Assembly (NCBI RefSeq): GCF_004794515.1
Contig: NZ_SSDF01000088.1
Coordinates: 1 to 64,000 of the forward strand
Length of the DNA: 64,000 bases
Direction of reading: 5' to 3'
Source: Microbacterium sp. A20
GTDB taxonomy: Bacteria; Actinomycetota; Actinomycetes; Actinomycetales; Microbacteriaceae
The translations under genes and the position numbers were made by a program. The notes beneath the pieces are model-generated. The model was not told where the DNA came from. It did no database searches and was given only the letters and a program-made list of their open reading frames with translations. Positions 25,448-32,213 of this stretch are shown here, one piece after another; within the stretch, counting starts at the first letter, position 1, and every line of letters begins with the position of its first letter.

Positions 25448-25803
25448 CAGTAGTAGCTTTCAGCGAGGAGGAGGGGCCGCCATACGCCCGCCTGATCGAC
25501 CTCGAACCCGAGGATCGATGGTCCGGTATCGCCGTACTCGCCGACATGGATCGGCAAGTCTTCGCTGACTGTGAAGTCGCCGCCCTTCCATCCGACAATC
25601 GGCTTCCCGATCTGCTCTTCGAGCTTCATCGCGAGGTCGAACGCGAGCTGACGGCGGCCGGGAGCGGGTGCGGTTGCCGACCGCTCATAGAAGCCGCGGT
25701 CGGAGTGCAGGTCACCGTCAAGTCCTTCGACCTCGGAGCCTTCCGGCAAATTGCGCAAGGCTTCGATGACTTCGCGCAGGTTCAACATCTTGTAGGTGGT
25801 CAT
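25444..25803 (-). CDS. Hypothetical phage protein, 119 aa
   Basis: From MTTYKMLNLREVIEALRNLP, GSEVEGLDGDLHSDRGFYER onwards the protein is acidic with a conserved GFYER-type segment seen in other phage proteins of unknown role, then FDLAMKLEEQIGKPIVGWKG and a strand-rich end. Start at 25803 overlaps the upstream stop (ATGA) and has AAGGA 7 nt before it. Confidence 0.65.
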   Translation of the reverse strand: MTTYKMLNLREVIEALRNLPEGSEVEGLDGDLHSDRGFYERSATAPAPGRRQLAFDLAMKLEEQIGKPIVGWKGGDFTVSEDLPIHVGEYGDTGPSILGFEVDQAGVWRPLLLAESYYW

Positions 25804-25907
25804 GTCTGGTCCTTCGAGTAGGTGTGGGGGCAGTCCATCCACACGGTCGGGTGGTGGGTGATGACGACGTGTCCGACGCCGAAGCAGAGCGGGCAGGAGC
25901 CGTTCAC
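25800..25907 (-). CDS. Micro-protein zinc knuckle, 35 aa
   Basis: VNGSCPLCFGVGHVVITHHP, then TVWMDCPHTY. CxxC plus CPH and HH give one zinc site. The GTG overlaps the upstream stop (GTGA) and its own stop overlaps the next ATG (ATGA); this double linkage supports it despite its size. Confidence 0.6.
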   Translation of the reverse strand: MNGSCPLCFGVGHVVITHHPTVWMDCPHTYSKDQT

Positions 25908-26053
25908 TGTTCGCCCTGTTCGATGCGTGCAGCGGTGAGCGCTTCGAGTGCTTTCCGTGCACGGAACTGGTGGAACCGGACCGATCTCTCCGCGTCCGCT
26001 TCAGCTTCCTGAGCGAGCTGCAACCGGTGTTCAAGTTCAGCGATCGATGTCAT
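25904..26053 (-). CDS. Short coiled-coil protein, 49 aa
   Basis: MTSIAELEHRLQLAQEAEAD and the following residues form a continuous charged helix with heptad-like Leu/Ala, ending ARIEQGEQ. AGGAG lies 5 nt before the ATG at 26053. Function unknown. Confidence 0.65.
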   Translation of the reverse strand: MTSIAELEHRLQLAQEAEADAERSVRFHQFRARKALEALTAARIEQGEQ

Positions 26054-26061
26054 GTGGTCTC

Positions 26062-26193
26062 CTATCCGAAGCACCGCGCACAGGCGCAGTGCGGTACGTA
26101 CATGGGCCAGCGCAGGCACTGGGGCGAAGGCTCATGCGCGGGCATCCCGGGGATCGGGTCCGCGCAGCGTGGACAGTCGGGGTGGTCACCCAT
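26062..26193 (-). CDS. Micro-protein zinc ribbon, 43 aa
   Basis: MGDHPDCPRCADPIPGMPAH, then a second cluster HCACARCFG. Two Cys pairs about 30 residues apart can form a zinc ribbon. The ATG overlaps the end of the upstream membrane gene by 8 nt. Confidence 0.6.
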   Translation of the reverse strand: MGDHPDCPRCADPIPGMPAHEPSPQCLRWPMYVPHCACARCFG

Positions 26194-26362
26194 TGAGGAT
26201 CACGAGCCCGTAGACGAACCACCCACCAGCCAGGGCGCCAGCGATCCCGGATGACACGGCGGTGAACGTTGCCCACACGCGGGTGTCACGCAGGGGTACG
26301 AGGCGGATGGGTCTGGTGTCGGCACGCTCCACCAGGACAGGAGGGATGCTGTTCGCTGTCAT
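26186..26362 (-). CDS. Small membrane protein, 58 aa
   Basis: MTANSIPPVLVERADTRPIR is a soluble start; residues 30-56 form one membrane segment (SSGIAGALAGGWFVYGLVIL). The ATG at 26362 overlaps the upstream stop (ATGA). Function unknown. Confidence 0.6.
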   Translation of the reverse strand: MTANSIPPVLVERADTRPIRLVPLRDTRVWATFTAVSSGIAGALAGGWFVYGLVILNG

Positions 26363-26565
26363 GGCCGGACGCCAATCAGGTTCAAGGCTTCGCCGTGCAG
26401 CGCCTTCGTCCAGTCCTTAGAGGTTTCCCAGCCGTTCGCCGAGTAACCAGCGGCTGTGAGCATGTTCGAGATGCGCATCTGCTGCGCGATGTCTTCCTGT
26501 GCTGCCGCGAGCCGGTTCAGGGCTTCCGTATTGCGTCGGATCGCCCCCGTGTGTGCATCAACCAT
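26359..26565 (-). CDS. Small helical phage protein, 68 aa
   Basis: MVDAHTGAIRRNTEALNRLA then AAQEDIAQQMRISNMLTAAG; a helical first half and a second half with WETSKDWTKALHGEALNLIG. It overlaps the upstream gene by 8 nt. No family recognised. Confidence 0.65.
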   Translation of the reverse strand: MVDAHTGAIRRNTEALNRLAAAQEDIAQQMRISNMLTAAGYSANGWETSKDWTKALHGEALNLIGVRP

Positions 26566-26716
26566 CGTGCATCTCCTTCGTTCGCACCCCGCTGCCGTTG
26601 CAGTCGAGGCAGTCGATTTCGTCTTCGTAGTCGGTGCCCTTACGGACGGTCGTTGAACCCCAGCCGAAGCACGCCCTGCAGTAGTCGTGGATGGCGGGGT
26701 TGGGTCGCCGGTTCAT
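26558..26716 (-). CDS. Small DnaJ-type zinc-finger protein, 52 aa
   Basis: MNRRPNPAIHDYCRACFGWG, then IDCLDCNGSG: two CxxCxGxG knuckles about 22 residues apart, the DnaJ central-domain zinc finger. Start at 26716 is fixed by 4-nt overlap. Such minimal fingers are common in actinophages; role unknown. Confidence 0.7.
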   Translation of the reverse strand: MNRRPNPAIHDYCRACFGWGSTTVRKGTDYEDEIDCLDCNGSGVRTKEMHDG

Positions 26717-27240
26717 GCCCGGACCTTCTCGGGTCTCGGGTTCTGATCCCAGAGCTCCTGCGAGGTCCACAGGACAGTGCGAATGCACGCGTGCCCGTCC
26801 GCGTCGACGTGCGTCGAAACGGCGATGCGGTCCCCCACATACAGCCACGCTGCGTGGTTCGTTGCCCAGAGCACCCGGGCCGGTGCCCGGAGCGCGATGA
26901 GGACCTCCTGGAAGCTGAGTCCCGCCTGACGTCGCATCAGGTCGAACCGTTCCCGCGCATGCTCAGAGGTGGACAGACGCTCAAGGTCGATGACGGGCGC
27001 GCCCGGTCGACGTTCGGTGAATCCGAGGGGGTCGATGTTCGTGGCCCCGTACCGGTCCTGCATCGACTGGAGGATGAGGCGCGCTTTCCCCGCGGTGATG
27101 TTCGTCGGGACGAGTCGTCTCGCCCCATCCGGGAACCGGTACGTGACGTTCGCGGACGTGCGCTCGATCCGGTCAGCGCCCATGGCGCGGAACTCCCGGT
27201 CGAGGCGCTTCGCTGGGTGCTTGAAGAACTCAGAGCCCAC
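26713..27240 (-). CDS. HicA/DUF4258-like phage protein
   Basis: 175 residues from a GTG at 27240. Residues 1-65 (FKHPAKRLDREFRAMGADRI, then VPTNITAGKARLIL) have the basic strand-helix pattern of HicA-like RNA-binding folds, without the diagnostic catalytic His being clear. Residues 88-165 (SEHARERFDLMRRQAGLSFQ, then APARVLW and DRIAVSTHVDADGHACIRTV) match the DUF4258/BrnT-like pattern. Both folds occur in toxin systems, but no antitoxin gene is obvious. Assignment is by resemblance only. Confidence 0.45.
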   Translation of the reverse strand: MGSEFFKHPAKRLDREFRAMGADRIERTSANVTYRFPDGARRLVPTNITAGKARLILQSMQDRYGATNIDPLGFTERRPGAPVIDLERLSTSEHARERFDLMRRQAGLSFQEVLIALRAPARVLWATNHAAWLYVGDRIAVSTHVDADGHACIRTVLWTSQELWDQNPRPEKVRA

Positions 27241-27343
27241 CGTGCACCCCCACTGCCGGGGCTACGACCGGCCGCGTTCGGTCCAGGGAAGCCTGACCGG
27301 CCGTGATGATCGCTGCGTACTCGGCGTCGAGCTCGGCGCTCAC
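27230..27343 (-). CDS. Micro-protein, 37 aa
   Basis: VSAELDAEYAAIITAGQASL, then a Pro/Val-rich end. GTG overlaps the Tat-protein stop (GTGA). It overlaps the next gene's GTG by 11 nt. Probably a real linker gene in the coupled chain; function unknown. Confidence 0.5.
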   Translation of the reverse strand: MSAELDAEYAAIITAGQASLDRTRPVVAPAVGVHGGL

Positions 27344-27801
27344 GACGCTGTCCGTTCGTCGAGCTGGAGGGTGATGGGTTCGCAACCGTTCGCGGTCGCG
27401 GTGAGCGTGACCGCGTAAGACCCGCGGGCGACGTTGTCGAACGTGACTGTCCAGTCCGGTGTTGCACCCCACCCGCGTTCGATGAGCTTCGTCGTCGACT
27501 GGGCCTGCTGCTTCCCGGCGCTGTCCCTGATCGTCACAACCAGGATCACCGCGCCGACCGCGTCCGAGCCCGTTATGTCCATCGCGGCGACGACGACACC
27601 GATGCGAGGCTTCGTGGCACCCAGGTACGGGTCCCACGGGTTCGTGTCGTACGCGCGCTTCGTGTTGAACGTCAGCCGCTTCCGCAACGACTGCGGCGCT
27701 TCGGATGCGGCTGCGAGCGGTGTCGCGATAGCTGCGGCGATCACGGGGACCGACCACGCGGCACCCCGGATGACCGTTCTCCTGCTGATGGAATCGTTCA
27801 T
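27340..27801 (-). CDS. Secreted phage protein with Tat signal
   Basis: 153 residues from the ATG at 27801 (GGAG 4 nt before it). The N-terminus has a twin-arginine motif SRRTVIRGAA, a hydrophobic stretch WSVPVIAAAIATPLAAA and an AxA cleavage site near residue 30. The mature part is strand-rich and Ig-like: VVVAAMDITGSDAVGAVILV, then WTVTFDNVARGSYAVTLTAT. A phage-borne exported protein suggests lysogenic conversion or modification of the host surface. Preceded by two terminator-like hairpins, so it may have separate expression. Confidence 0.75.
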   Translation of the reverse strand: MNDSISRRTVIRGAAWSVPVIAAAIATPLAAASEAPQSLRKRLTFNTKRAYDTNPWDPYLGATKPRIGVVVAAMDITGSDAVGAVILVVTIRDSAGKQQAQSTTKLIERGWGATPDWTVTFDNVARGSYAVTLTATANGCEPITLQLDERTAS

Positions 27802-27821
27802 GGTTCTCCGTCCAGACATGG

Positions 27822-27888
27822 AAAAGGCCCAGACGGTCTTCGTCTGGGCCGGAAGAGAAGAGGGGCTGGTGTGTGATGCACCAGCCCC
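27822..27888 (-). terminator. Double terminator between the 27997 gene and the Tat gene
   Basis: Two minus-strand hairpins: GGGGCTGGTG/CACCAGCCCC (27888-27862, 7-nt loop) and GGCCCAGACG/CGTCTGGGCC (27850-27826, 5-nt loop) followed by TTTTC. A third perfect hairpin GCCCGTGCG/CGCACGGGC lies just before them at 27988-27955. They close the upstream transcript about 20 nt before the Tat gene's ATG. Confidence 0.75.
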
Positions 27889-27996
27889 ATGGGGTATCTC
27901 GGGAGTCGCGGCGGGTATCCATCCCACCTACCGACTCAGAACCGATCCCCGAGTGCCCGTGCGCCGATCTGCGAGCGCACGCACGGGCCGGAGTAG

Positions 27997-28227
27997 CTAT
28001 TCCGTTGTCGGCTCCACGATCACCTCGAGGTAGACCTTCTCGCCGTCCTCCGCGAACTGGAGAGACAGCTCCACCTCGTCCGCGAGGCTCAAACCGAACA
28101 GCGCCCCACCTGTGGAGTAGACGAGGTTGAGCACTCCATCGATCGCTTCACGCCGCAGCGGGATCTCCGCGAACGGCAGAGCGTCAGCCTCGTTGATGTG
28201 TCGGACGCGAACTTCAAGGTTCGCCAT
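27997..28227 (-). CDS. Hypothetical phage protein, 76 aa
   Basis: MANLEVRVRHINEADALPFA, then strand-rich FGLSLADEVELSLQFAEDGE and an acidic end. No cysteine; probably a small beta fold. It lies directly downstream of the structured non-coding block and before the hairpin array. No family recognised. Confidence 0.65.
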   Translation of the reverse strand: MANLEVRVRHINEADALPFAEIPLRREAIDGVLNLVYSTGGALFGLSLADEVELSLQFAEDGEKVYLEVIVEPTTE

Positions 28228-28727
28228 GGTGCACCTGCTTTCTCTTGTTGGAGTGGTCCCGCCTGGACTCGAACCAGGACGATGCCTTCACACTCGGCGG
28301 CTGCGCCTTCATCACCGGGCCACCCACCAGGGCACCGCTTACGTGATCCATCAGCGCTGGACCTTCATCGACGGGCCACCCGTGGGCGCCACTTACACGA
28401 ACCATCAGTCCGAATCTGTTGCGCACCCAGTTGGTGCGTCTTTCCCTTCGACCCCACACGATGGGGGTCCACTCGCTGTTACCTCGGGGGCCTCGACCTG
28501 CCTGGTCGTTCAGTCCATTCGTCCCGGTGCTTGCGTCCCCCCGGTGGCGTGAACCCCGGGACCTACCGGGGTGCCCGCGTCGGACATGTCAACGACGCTG
28601 AGCCAGGGGACACATATCTACGTGTCTCTCGTGTGGAGTTGTGATGGTGCAAGCGCTCCCCGTTTCCGGGTACGCCGAGTAGCGCTACCCCCAGTGACGG
28701 GAGTAGAGCCGGATCGTCTAGCGGGGA
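28228..28727 (-). other. 500-nt non-coding block
   Basis: No protein gene. It contains the ncRNA candidate below plus two diverged 46-48-bp direct repeats (28307-28354 and 28363-28408), and on the right side a TTGACA (28592-28587, minus) without a good -10 at the usual distance. Confidence 0.6.
28253..28563 (-). ncRNA. Candidate tmRNA-like or large structured RNA
   Basis: Reading on the minus strand, the 3' end is a perfect tRNA T-arm (CCTGG, TTCGAGT loop, CCAGG; 28278-28262) joined to an acceptor strand CGGGACC (28261-28255) and A. The exact complement GGTCCCG occurs 300 nt upstream at 28563-28557, giving a closed 311-nt RNA with tmRNA-like ends. Internal hairpins GACCCC/GGGGTC (28469-28450) and CGCACC/GGTGCG (28438-28422) support structure. 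No D-arm, good anticodon arm or obvious tag reading frame is seen, so it is not a plain tRNA. Confidence 0.4.
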
Positions 28728-28889
28728 TCAGCCGTGCGGGTACGTGCCCGTTCGTTGCAGCTCGTCCAGAGCGGACGGCTCATCGACGTATGGGTCGGGC
28801 GCCGCGTGGCGGTACTCGATCACAAGCCACCACGCGAGGGCGATGAGGCCGCCGATGATCGCGAACTCGGGTGGGATGAAATCGATCAC
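28728..28889 (-). CDS. Small membrane protein, 53 aa
   Basis: VIDFIPPEFAIIGGLIALAW then WLVIEY: one membrane segment near the N-terminus and a soluble, Asp/Glu/Pro-rich tail. GTG start overlaps the antirepressor stop (GTGA). Function unknown; last coding gene before the structured block. Confidence 0.6.
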   Translation of the reverse strand: MIDFIPPEFAIIGGLIALAWWLVIEYRHAAPDPYVDEPSALDELQRTGTYPHG

Positions 28890-29695
28890 GATGCCACTGC
28901 CTCGAGGTGCCGAGCCAGGAACCTCTGGATCGCGGGGAGTGCGTGCTGGCGGATGTAGAGCGTCTGCCGCACCTGGCCGTTGTGGTGACGGGGTGCATTG
29001 TGCTGCGGGCGGAGAGCGAACTTCTCACCGTGCGCTGCAGCCGCCCTGTACTCGACCTCGTCGACCATCCGGTTCTGGGTCTCGGACCAGCGCCGGCCGA
29101 TCTTGTGCCGGTAGATCCATCCGCCCGCGATGAGTCGATCGCGCAGCTCGGTCTCCTTGACGCCGAGTTCGGATGCTGCAGCGCGGAACGTGGCGACGTC
29201 GTCGCGGTCCACAAACTGCTCCACGTACTCGACCTTGGGCGCGTCCTCGGCAACCTTCGCCTCGAGTTCCTTCACCCGGTTCGACGTGATCCGCAACGCT
29301 CGCGCCACGATCTCGTCATCAGCCATCGGAGCCGAGATCTCCTGCTTGCGGGTCTGTACCGCGAAGTACTGCTGCAACGCCGCGATCTCAGGCTTCGAGC
29401 CGTCCGCGTTCTGGAACAGGATGTAGCAGGCGTACCGGGTGAGCTGCAGGTCTTCGATCTCGCGCCGTGCGCCAGACCCCGTCTGGACCATTTTCGTGAC
29501 CCCACGAAAATGGTCTGACGCGTCCAGCCCGGAAGCGTTCACGGACGCGATCGCCCGGTTGATCGCCTTCGACCAGTTCTCCCAGCGCTCGTAGCCGGCG
29601 AAGGGCATGAGGTCACGGGCAGACCAAATCTCACCATCGGTCAGGGTGATGATCTTGAGATCATCGAGTTGCGCGCTCATCTCGTCGACGCTCAT
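28886..29695 (-). CDS. Phage antirepressor (DinD-like N-terminus, KilA-C-like C-terminus)
   Basis: 269 residues. N-terminal part matches the DinD/BRO-like pattern: GEIWSARDLMPFAGYERWEN, DHFRGVTKMV, then REIEDLQLTRYACYILFQNA, SKPEIAALQQYFAVQTRKQE. The C-terminal part (FVDRDDVATFRAAASELGVK, then LIAGGWIYRH and RPQHNAP) is the phage antirepressor ANT/KilA-C domain. Antirepressors relieve repression after damage. It sits in the early leftward transcript, so it would be silenced by the repressor; overlaps the HTH_17 gene by 4 nt. Confidence 0.85.
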   Translation of the reverse strand: MSVDEMSAQLDDLKIITLTDGEIWSARDLMPFAGYERWENWSKAINRAIASVNASGLDASDHFRGVTKMVQTGSGARREIEDLQLTRYACYILFQNADGSKPEIAALQQYFAVQTRKQEISAPMADDEIVARALRITSNRVKELEAKVAEDAPKVEYVEQFVDRDDVATFRAAASELGVKETELRDRLIAGGWIYRHKIGRRWSETQNRMVDEVEYRAAAAHGEKFALRPQHNAPRHHNGQVRQTLYIRQHALPAIQRFLARHLEAVAS

Positions 29696-29922
29696 GACAA
29701 CGCACCGAGGTCTTCGTCCGGAAGCTCATCGAGGAATCTCCTCGCTTCCGCCACCGGAATGATCTTCTTCGCCCCCGAGTACTTGGCGGTGAGGTCGCCT
29801 CGGTCGATGTGCTTGTACAACTGCCGGTCGGAGATGCCGAGCGCTTTCGCCAAGTCGGGCACCGAGTAGGCGAGGATGCCCGCGTTCTCGATGCTCTGGA
29901 CGGCCGCATTCTTCGTTGTCAA
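29692..29922 (-). CDS. Excisionase-type HTH_17 protein, 76 aa
   Basis: Starts with TTG at 29922 (AAGGAG 8 nt before it; TGA of the previous gene overlaps). Core: YSVPDLAKALGISDRQLYKH IDRGDLTAK, then KKIIPVAEARRFLDELP. That is the MerR-like winged helix of excisionases and phage regulators. Nearest such gene to the integrase, so a good excisionase or Cro-like candidate. Confidence 0.8.
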   Translation of the reverse strand: MTTKNAAVQSIENAGILAYSVPDLAKALGISDRQLYKHIDRGDLTAKYSGAKKIIPVAEARRFLDELPDEDLGALS

Positions 29923-30083
29923 CGGAACATCTCCTTCACGGACAAGCCAAAAAGGCCCCCGGCGCGCAGGACGTCGCGGAACACCATGTCACCCGTGATC
30001 CGGGTGGGGCGCTCCACAGACACCTCGCGGCCGAGGGCCTGGGCGTTGGGGGTAGATGCGTCTGCATCTCTTCTGTTCGTCAC
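29919..30083 (-). CDS. First early-operon gene, 54 aa
   Basis: VTNRRDADASTPNAQALGRE, then VSVERPTRITGDMVFRDVLR and AGGLFGLSVKEMFR. The GTG at 30083 is 7 nt after the -10 TAGATT, so the leftward early message is leaderless. It lies where Cro-like or small regulatory proteins are found, but no HTH is clear. Stop overlaps the next TTG. Confidence 0.65.
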   Translation of the reverse strand: MTNRRDADASTPNAQALGREVSVERPTRITGDMVFRDVLRAGGLFGLSVKEMFR

Positions 30084-30168
30084 ATCTGCGAATCTACTAC
30101 GCACATCTGCGTAATGCAAGCACTTGCGCGAATATTCGACGCACATGTGCGTAACTGTTCTGTATTCT
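30079..30168. promoter_or_regulatory. Immunity operators and divergent early promoters
   Basis: Leftward promoter: TTGCAT (30119-30114), 17-bp spacer, TAGATT (30096-30091). Rightward -10: TATTCT (30163-30168), 6 nt before the repressor ATG. Operators: perfect palindrome ACGCACATGTGCGT (30139-30152), ACGCACATCTGCGT (30099-30112, between the leftward -35 and -10) and a half-conserved CACATCTGCG (30081-30090). Centres are 20 and 40 bp apart. CGAATATTCG (30129-30138) is another palindrome. Confidence 0.75.
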
Positions 30169-30174
30169 TGAGGA

Positions 30175-30609
30175 ATGCCTCCGATCAAGAAGCCGCAGAC
30201 CTTCGACCAGCACCTAGGTGCCGTGGTCGGCGGATTGGCGAAGCCGCACGGCGGTCGCCCGTTCCTCGTGGGACTCCTGGACTGGTCCAAGGGAACCGTG
30301 GATCGACGCATCGCCGGCACTGCACCGTTCCTCGTCAAAGAGATTGAGATCGTCGCGCGCGCCCTCAACACCACGCCTGCAGCGCTCGCTGAGCAGGCGC
30401 TGAAGAACTACGCCGGGGGCAGCACAGATGACGGCCTCGACAAGCTCGTGAGGGAAGAGGGCCCGGGGGAATTGTCCGCAGCTCCTATTAGCCTCGACGA
30501 ACGGCGGTCGAAGTCGATCGCTGACATGTCGGACGAGGAGCTGGAGGGGCTTCGAAGTGTCGCCAATACTGACAAGGGCATCGGCCACGACGAGCCCGGG
30601 CACCCCTAG
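30175..30609 (+). CDS. Phage immunity repressor (HTH)
   Basis: 144 residues. HTH at about residues 30-65: FLVGLLDWSKGTVDRRIAGT, then APFLVKEIEIVARALNTTPA, of the XRE-like type. The C-terminal half is acidic and predicted disordered (DERRSKSIADMSDEELEGLR), with no S24 peptidase. The next gene is an ImmA-type metallopeptidase overlapping it, the ImmR/ImmA layout. It starts at the ATG 6 nt after TATTCT, within the operator cluster, so it is autoregulated. Confidence 0.82.
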   Translation: MPPIKKPQTFDQHLGAVVGGLAKPHGGRPFLVGLLDWSKGTVDRRIAGTAPFLVKEIEIVARALNTTPAALAEQALKNYAGGSTDDGLDKLVREEGPGELSAAPISLDERRSKSIADMSDEELEGLRSVANTDKGIGHDEPGHP

Positions 30610-30973
30610 GGGTCGCGCATACGATCCGTGGGAGCACGCCGATGCCCTTGGCATCGAGGTTGTTGTCCGTCGACTGCGAACGGCCAACGGCCGCTGGTTC
30701 CCGGACTACAACACCATCGTCATCAGCGACCGCCTACGATCTCGGGACCAGCGCCTGGTTCTGTCCCACGAAATCGGCCACGGCGTCCTGCTCCACACCG
30801 ACGAGACCGTGAAGAGCGAAAAACAGGCCGACCAGTTCGCGGCCCGGAACTTGATCTGTCCGGACGAACTTGCCGACCTGTACGAATGGTGCCCTGACGA
30901 ACGTCGCATCGCCGCCGAGCTCGGAGTGACTACGACTCTATTTCGCGCGTACGTGCTGGCTCAGGCGGCGTGA
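30557..30973 (+). CDS. ImmA/IrrE-type metallopeptidase
   Basis: 138 residues from a GTG with GGAGG 10 nt before it, overlapping the repressor end by 53 nt. Core motif LSHEIGHGVLLH (HExxH), preceded by PDYNTIVISDRLRSRDQRLV and followed by SEKQADQFAARNLICP, where Glu/Asp of QADQFAARNL is the third ligand region. In ICEBs1 and phages such proteins cleave the repressor after damage and derepress the prophage. Tail overlaps the integrase end by 44 nt. Confidence 0.88.
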   Translation: MSPILTRASATTSPGTPRGRAYDPWEHADALGIEVVVRRLRTANGRWFPDYNTIVISDRLRSRDQRLVLSHEIGHGVLLHTDETVKSEKQADQFAARNLICPDELADLYEWCPDERRIAAELGVTTTLFRAYVLAQAA

Positions 30974-32213
30974 ATAGGCCCGACAGCGACTCCATCGCCC
31001 GCCGCAGCATCAACTCGTCCGACTGCGACTTGTAGGCACGCGTCATGGAGCGTGTGGAGTGCCCGATGATCTCCTGAATGAGATGCTCGGGAACGTTCGC
31101 CAAGTACAAGAGATCGACGGCCGCGTGGCGAATGTCGTGGAGCCGGACGCGGCGCCCGACACCGAACACCTCATCGCGTAGCTTCGGCCACTCCTTCGTA
31201 ATCCGGTCGGGGTCGGGCGGAACGAGCCACCCGTACCTCCCATGCCGCGTCGGGAACATCAGCCCCCACTCATTCTGCGGTGCGCTTTCCTTGTGCTCCA
31301 AGACCAATGACTTCAGCGGCTCCACGAGCGGGATGATGCGCTTGCCCGCCCGGGACTTCGGGCGGGTTAGATACATCCCGCCCTTGACCGGGCGTAGCTC
31401 GTAGTCGTGCGGCTTCTCGAGCATGCGTTGCGGACAGTTTCCCGCCCGGCGTGACCCGCACGTGCCTCCACAGCCGTGGCTGTACGCGAGGCGCTGGATC
31501 TGCCACGACAGGTCGAGGACGTCACCGACACGATCGAACTCCAGTCCTGCGATCTCGCCACGGCGCGCGCCGGTGAGCATGTAGGTCGCCCAGAGCGCGC
31601 GATCAGGATGCTTGTTGACGATCAGGTACTCGAGCAGCCGCACCGAATCCGCCAAAGCGAACACGTCGAGATCCGGCACCGCCTTACGGGGCGGGTCGAC
31701 GCGCCTTGCGGGATTAAAGAACAGCACACCCTCGCGCACCGCGAACTCAAGGCCCGCAGCCGCGTAGTGGTATGCGTTCGTGGCCGTGCTCGGCGACAGC
31801 CCCTGGGAGAGTACGAACGCTTCGATCCGGCGCACGAGGTCGGGGGTGACCTTCGCGATCGTGGTGGATGACCCCAGCGCCGGCACGATGTACGAGCGAA
31901 TGTACTGCTCGTAGGTCTTCGCCGTCTTGGGTCGCTTGTTCGGGATGACTTGAACCTTCAGCCATTTCGCGAACCAGGCTTCGACAGTAGGAGACGACGT
32001 GGGCAGCGTGCCCATCTGCCGTTTCTGCTCTCGCAAGTCTCGCAGTGCGGCGTCTGCTTCGGCGCGTAACTTGAAGCGCTGCACCTTCCGGTTGCGAAGC
32101 GGCTTGCCCTCGCTATTCCACTTGACAGGTGGAAGCTCGATGGCGACGGCCCACAGTCCGGAGGCTTTCTCCTTGTACCGTGCGCCGTCGCCACTTCGTG
32201 CTCGAGTCGCCAT
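30930..32213 (-). CDS. int: Tyrosine integrase
   Basis: 427 residues. N-terminal AP2-like arm-binding part (residues 1-65), SAM-like core-binding domain (TVEAWFAKWLKVQVIPNKRP, then KTYEQYIRSYIVPALG), and catalytic domain: first Arg in TGARRGEIAGL, Lys-like strand KSRAGKRIIPL, LHDIRHAAVDL (H-x-x-R), IGHSTRSMTRAY (His and Tyr nucleophile). An insertion with GCGGTCGSRRAGNC adds four Cys. It integrates at the tRNA 3' half about 230 nt away. SD AAGGGA before the ATG. Confidence 0.92.
   Translation of the reverse strand: MATRARSGDGARYKEKASGLWAVAIELPPVKWNSEGKPLRNRKVQRFKLRAEADAALRDLREQKRQMGTLPTSSPTVEAWFAKWLKVQVIPNKRPKTAKTYEQYIRSYIVPALGSSTTIAKVTPDLVRRIEAFVLSQGLSPSTATNAYHYAAAGLEFAVREGVLFFNPARRVDPPRKAVPDLDVFALADSVRLLEYLIVNKHPDRALWATYMLTGARRGEIAGLEFDRVGDVLDLSWQIQRLAYSHGCGGTCGSRRAGNCPQRMLEKPHDYELRPVKGGMYLTRPKSRAGKRIIPLVEPLKSLVLEHKESAPQNEWGLMFPTRHGRYGWLVPPDPDRITKEWPKLRDEVFGVGRRVRLHDIRHAAVDLLYLANVPEHLIQEIIGHSTRSMTRAYKSQSDELMLRRAMESLSGLFTPPEPARTREIES

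Noticed and set aside
28254..28330. Ordinary tRNA gene at the T-arm
   Set aside because: The anticodon stem has two mismatches, position 33 is not T, there is no D-stem, and the adjacent 5' strand pairs poorly with CGGGACC.
28214..28459. Minus-strand frame of 81 codons across the tRNA-like end and the direct repeats
   Set aside because: It reads through a T-arm, has no ribosome-binding site and the internal repeats differ by a 2-nt indel, so protein-level conservation is unlikely.
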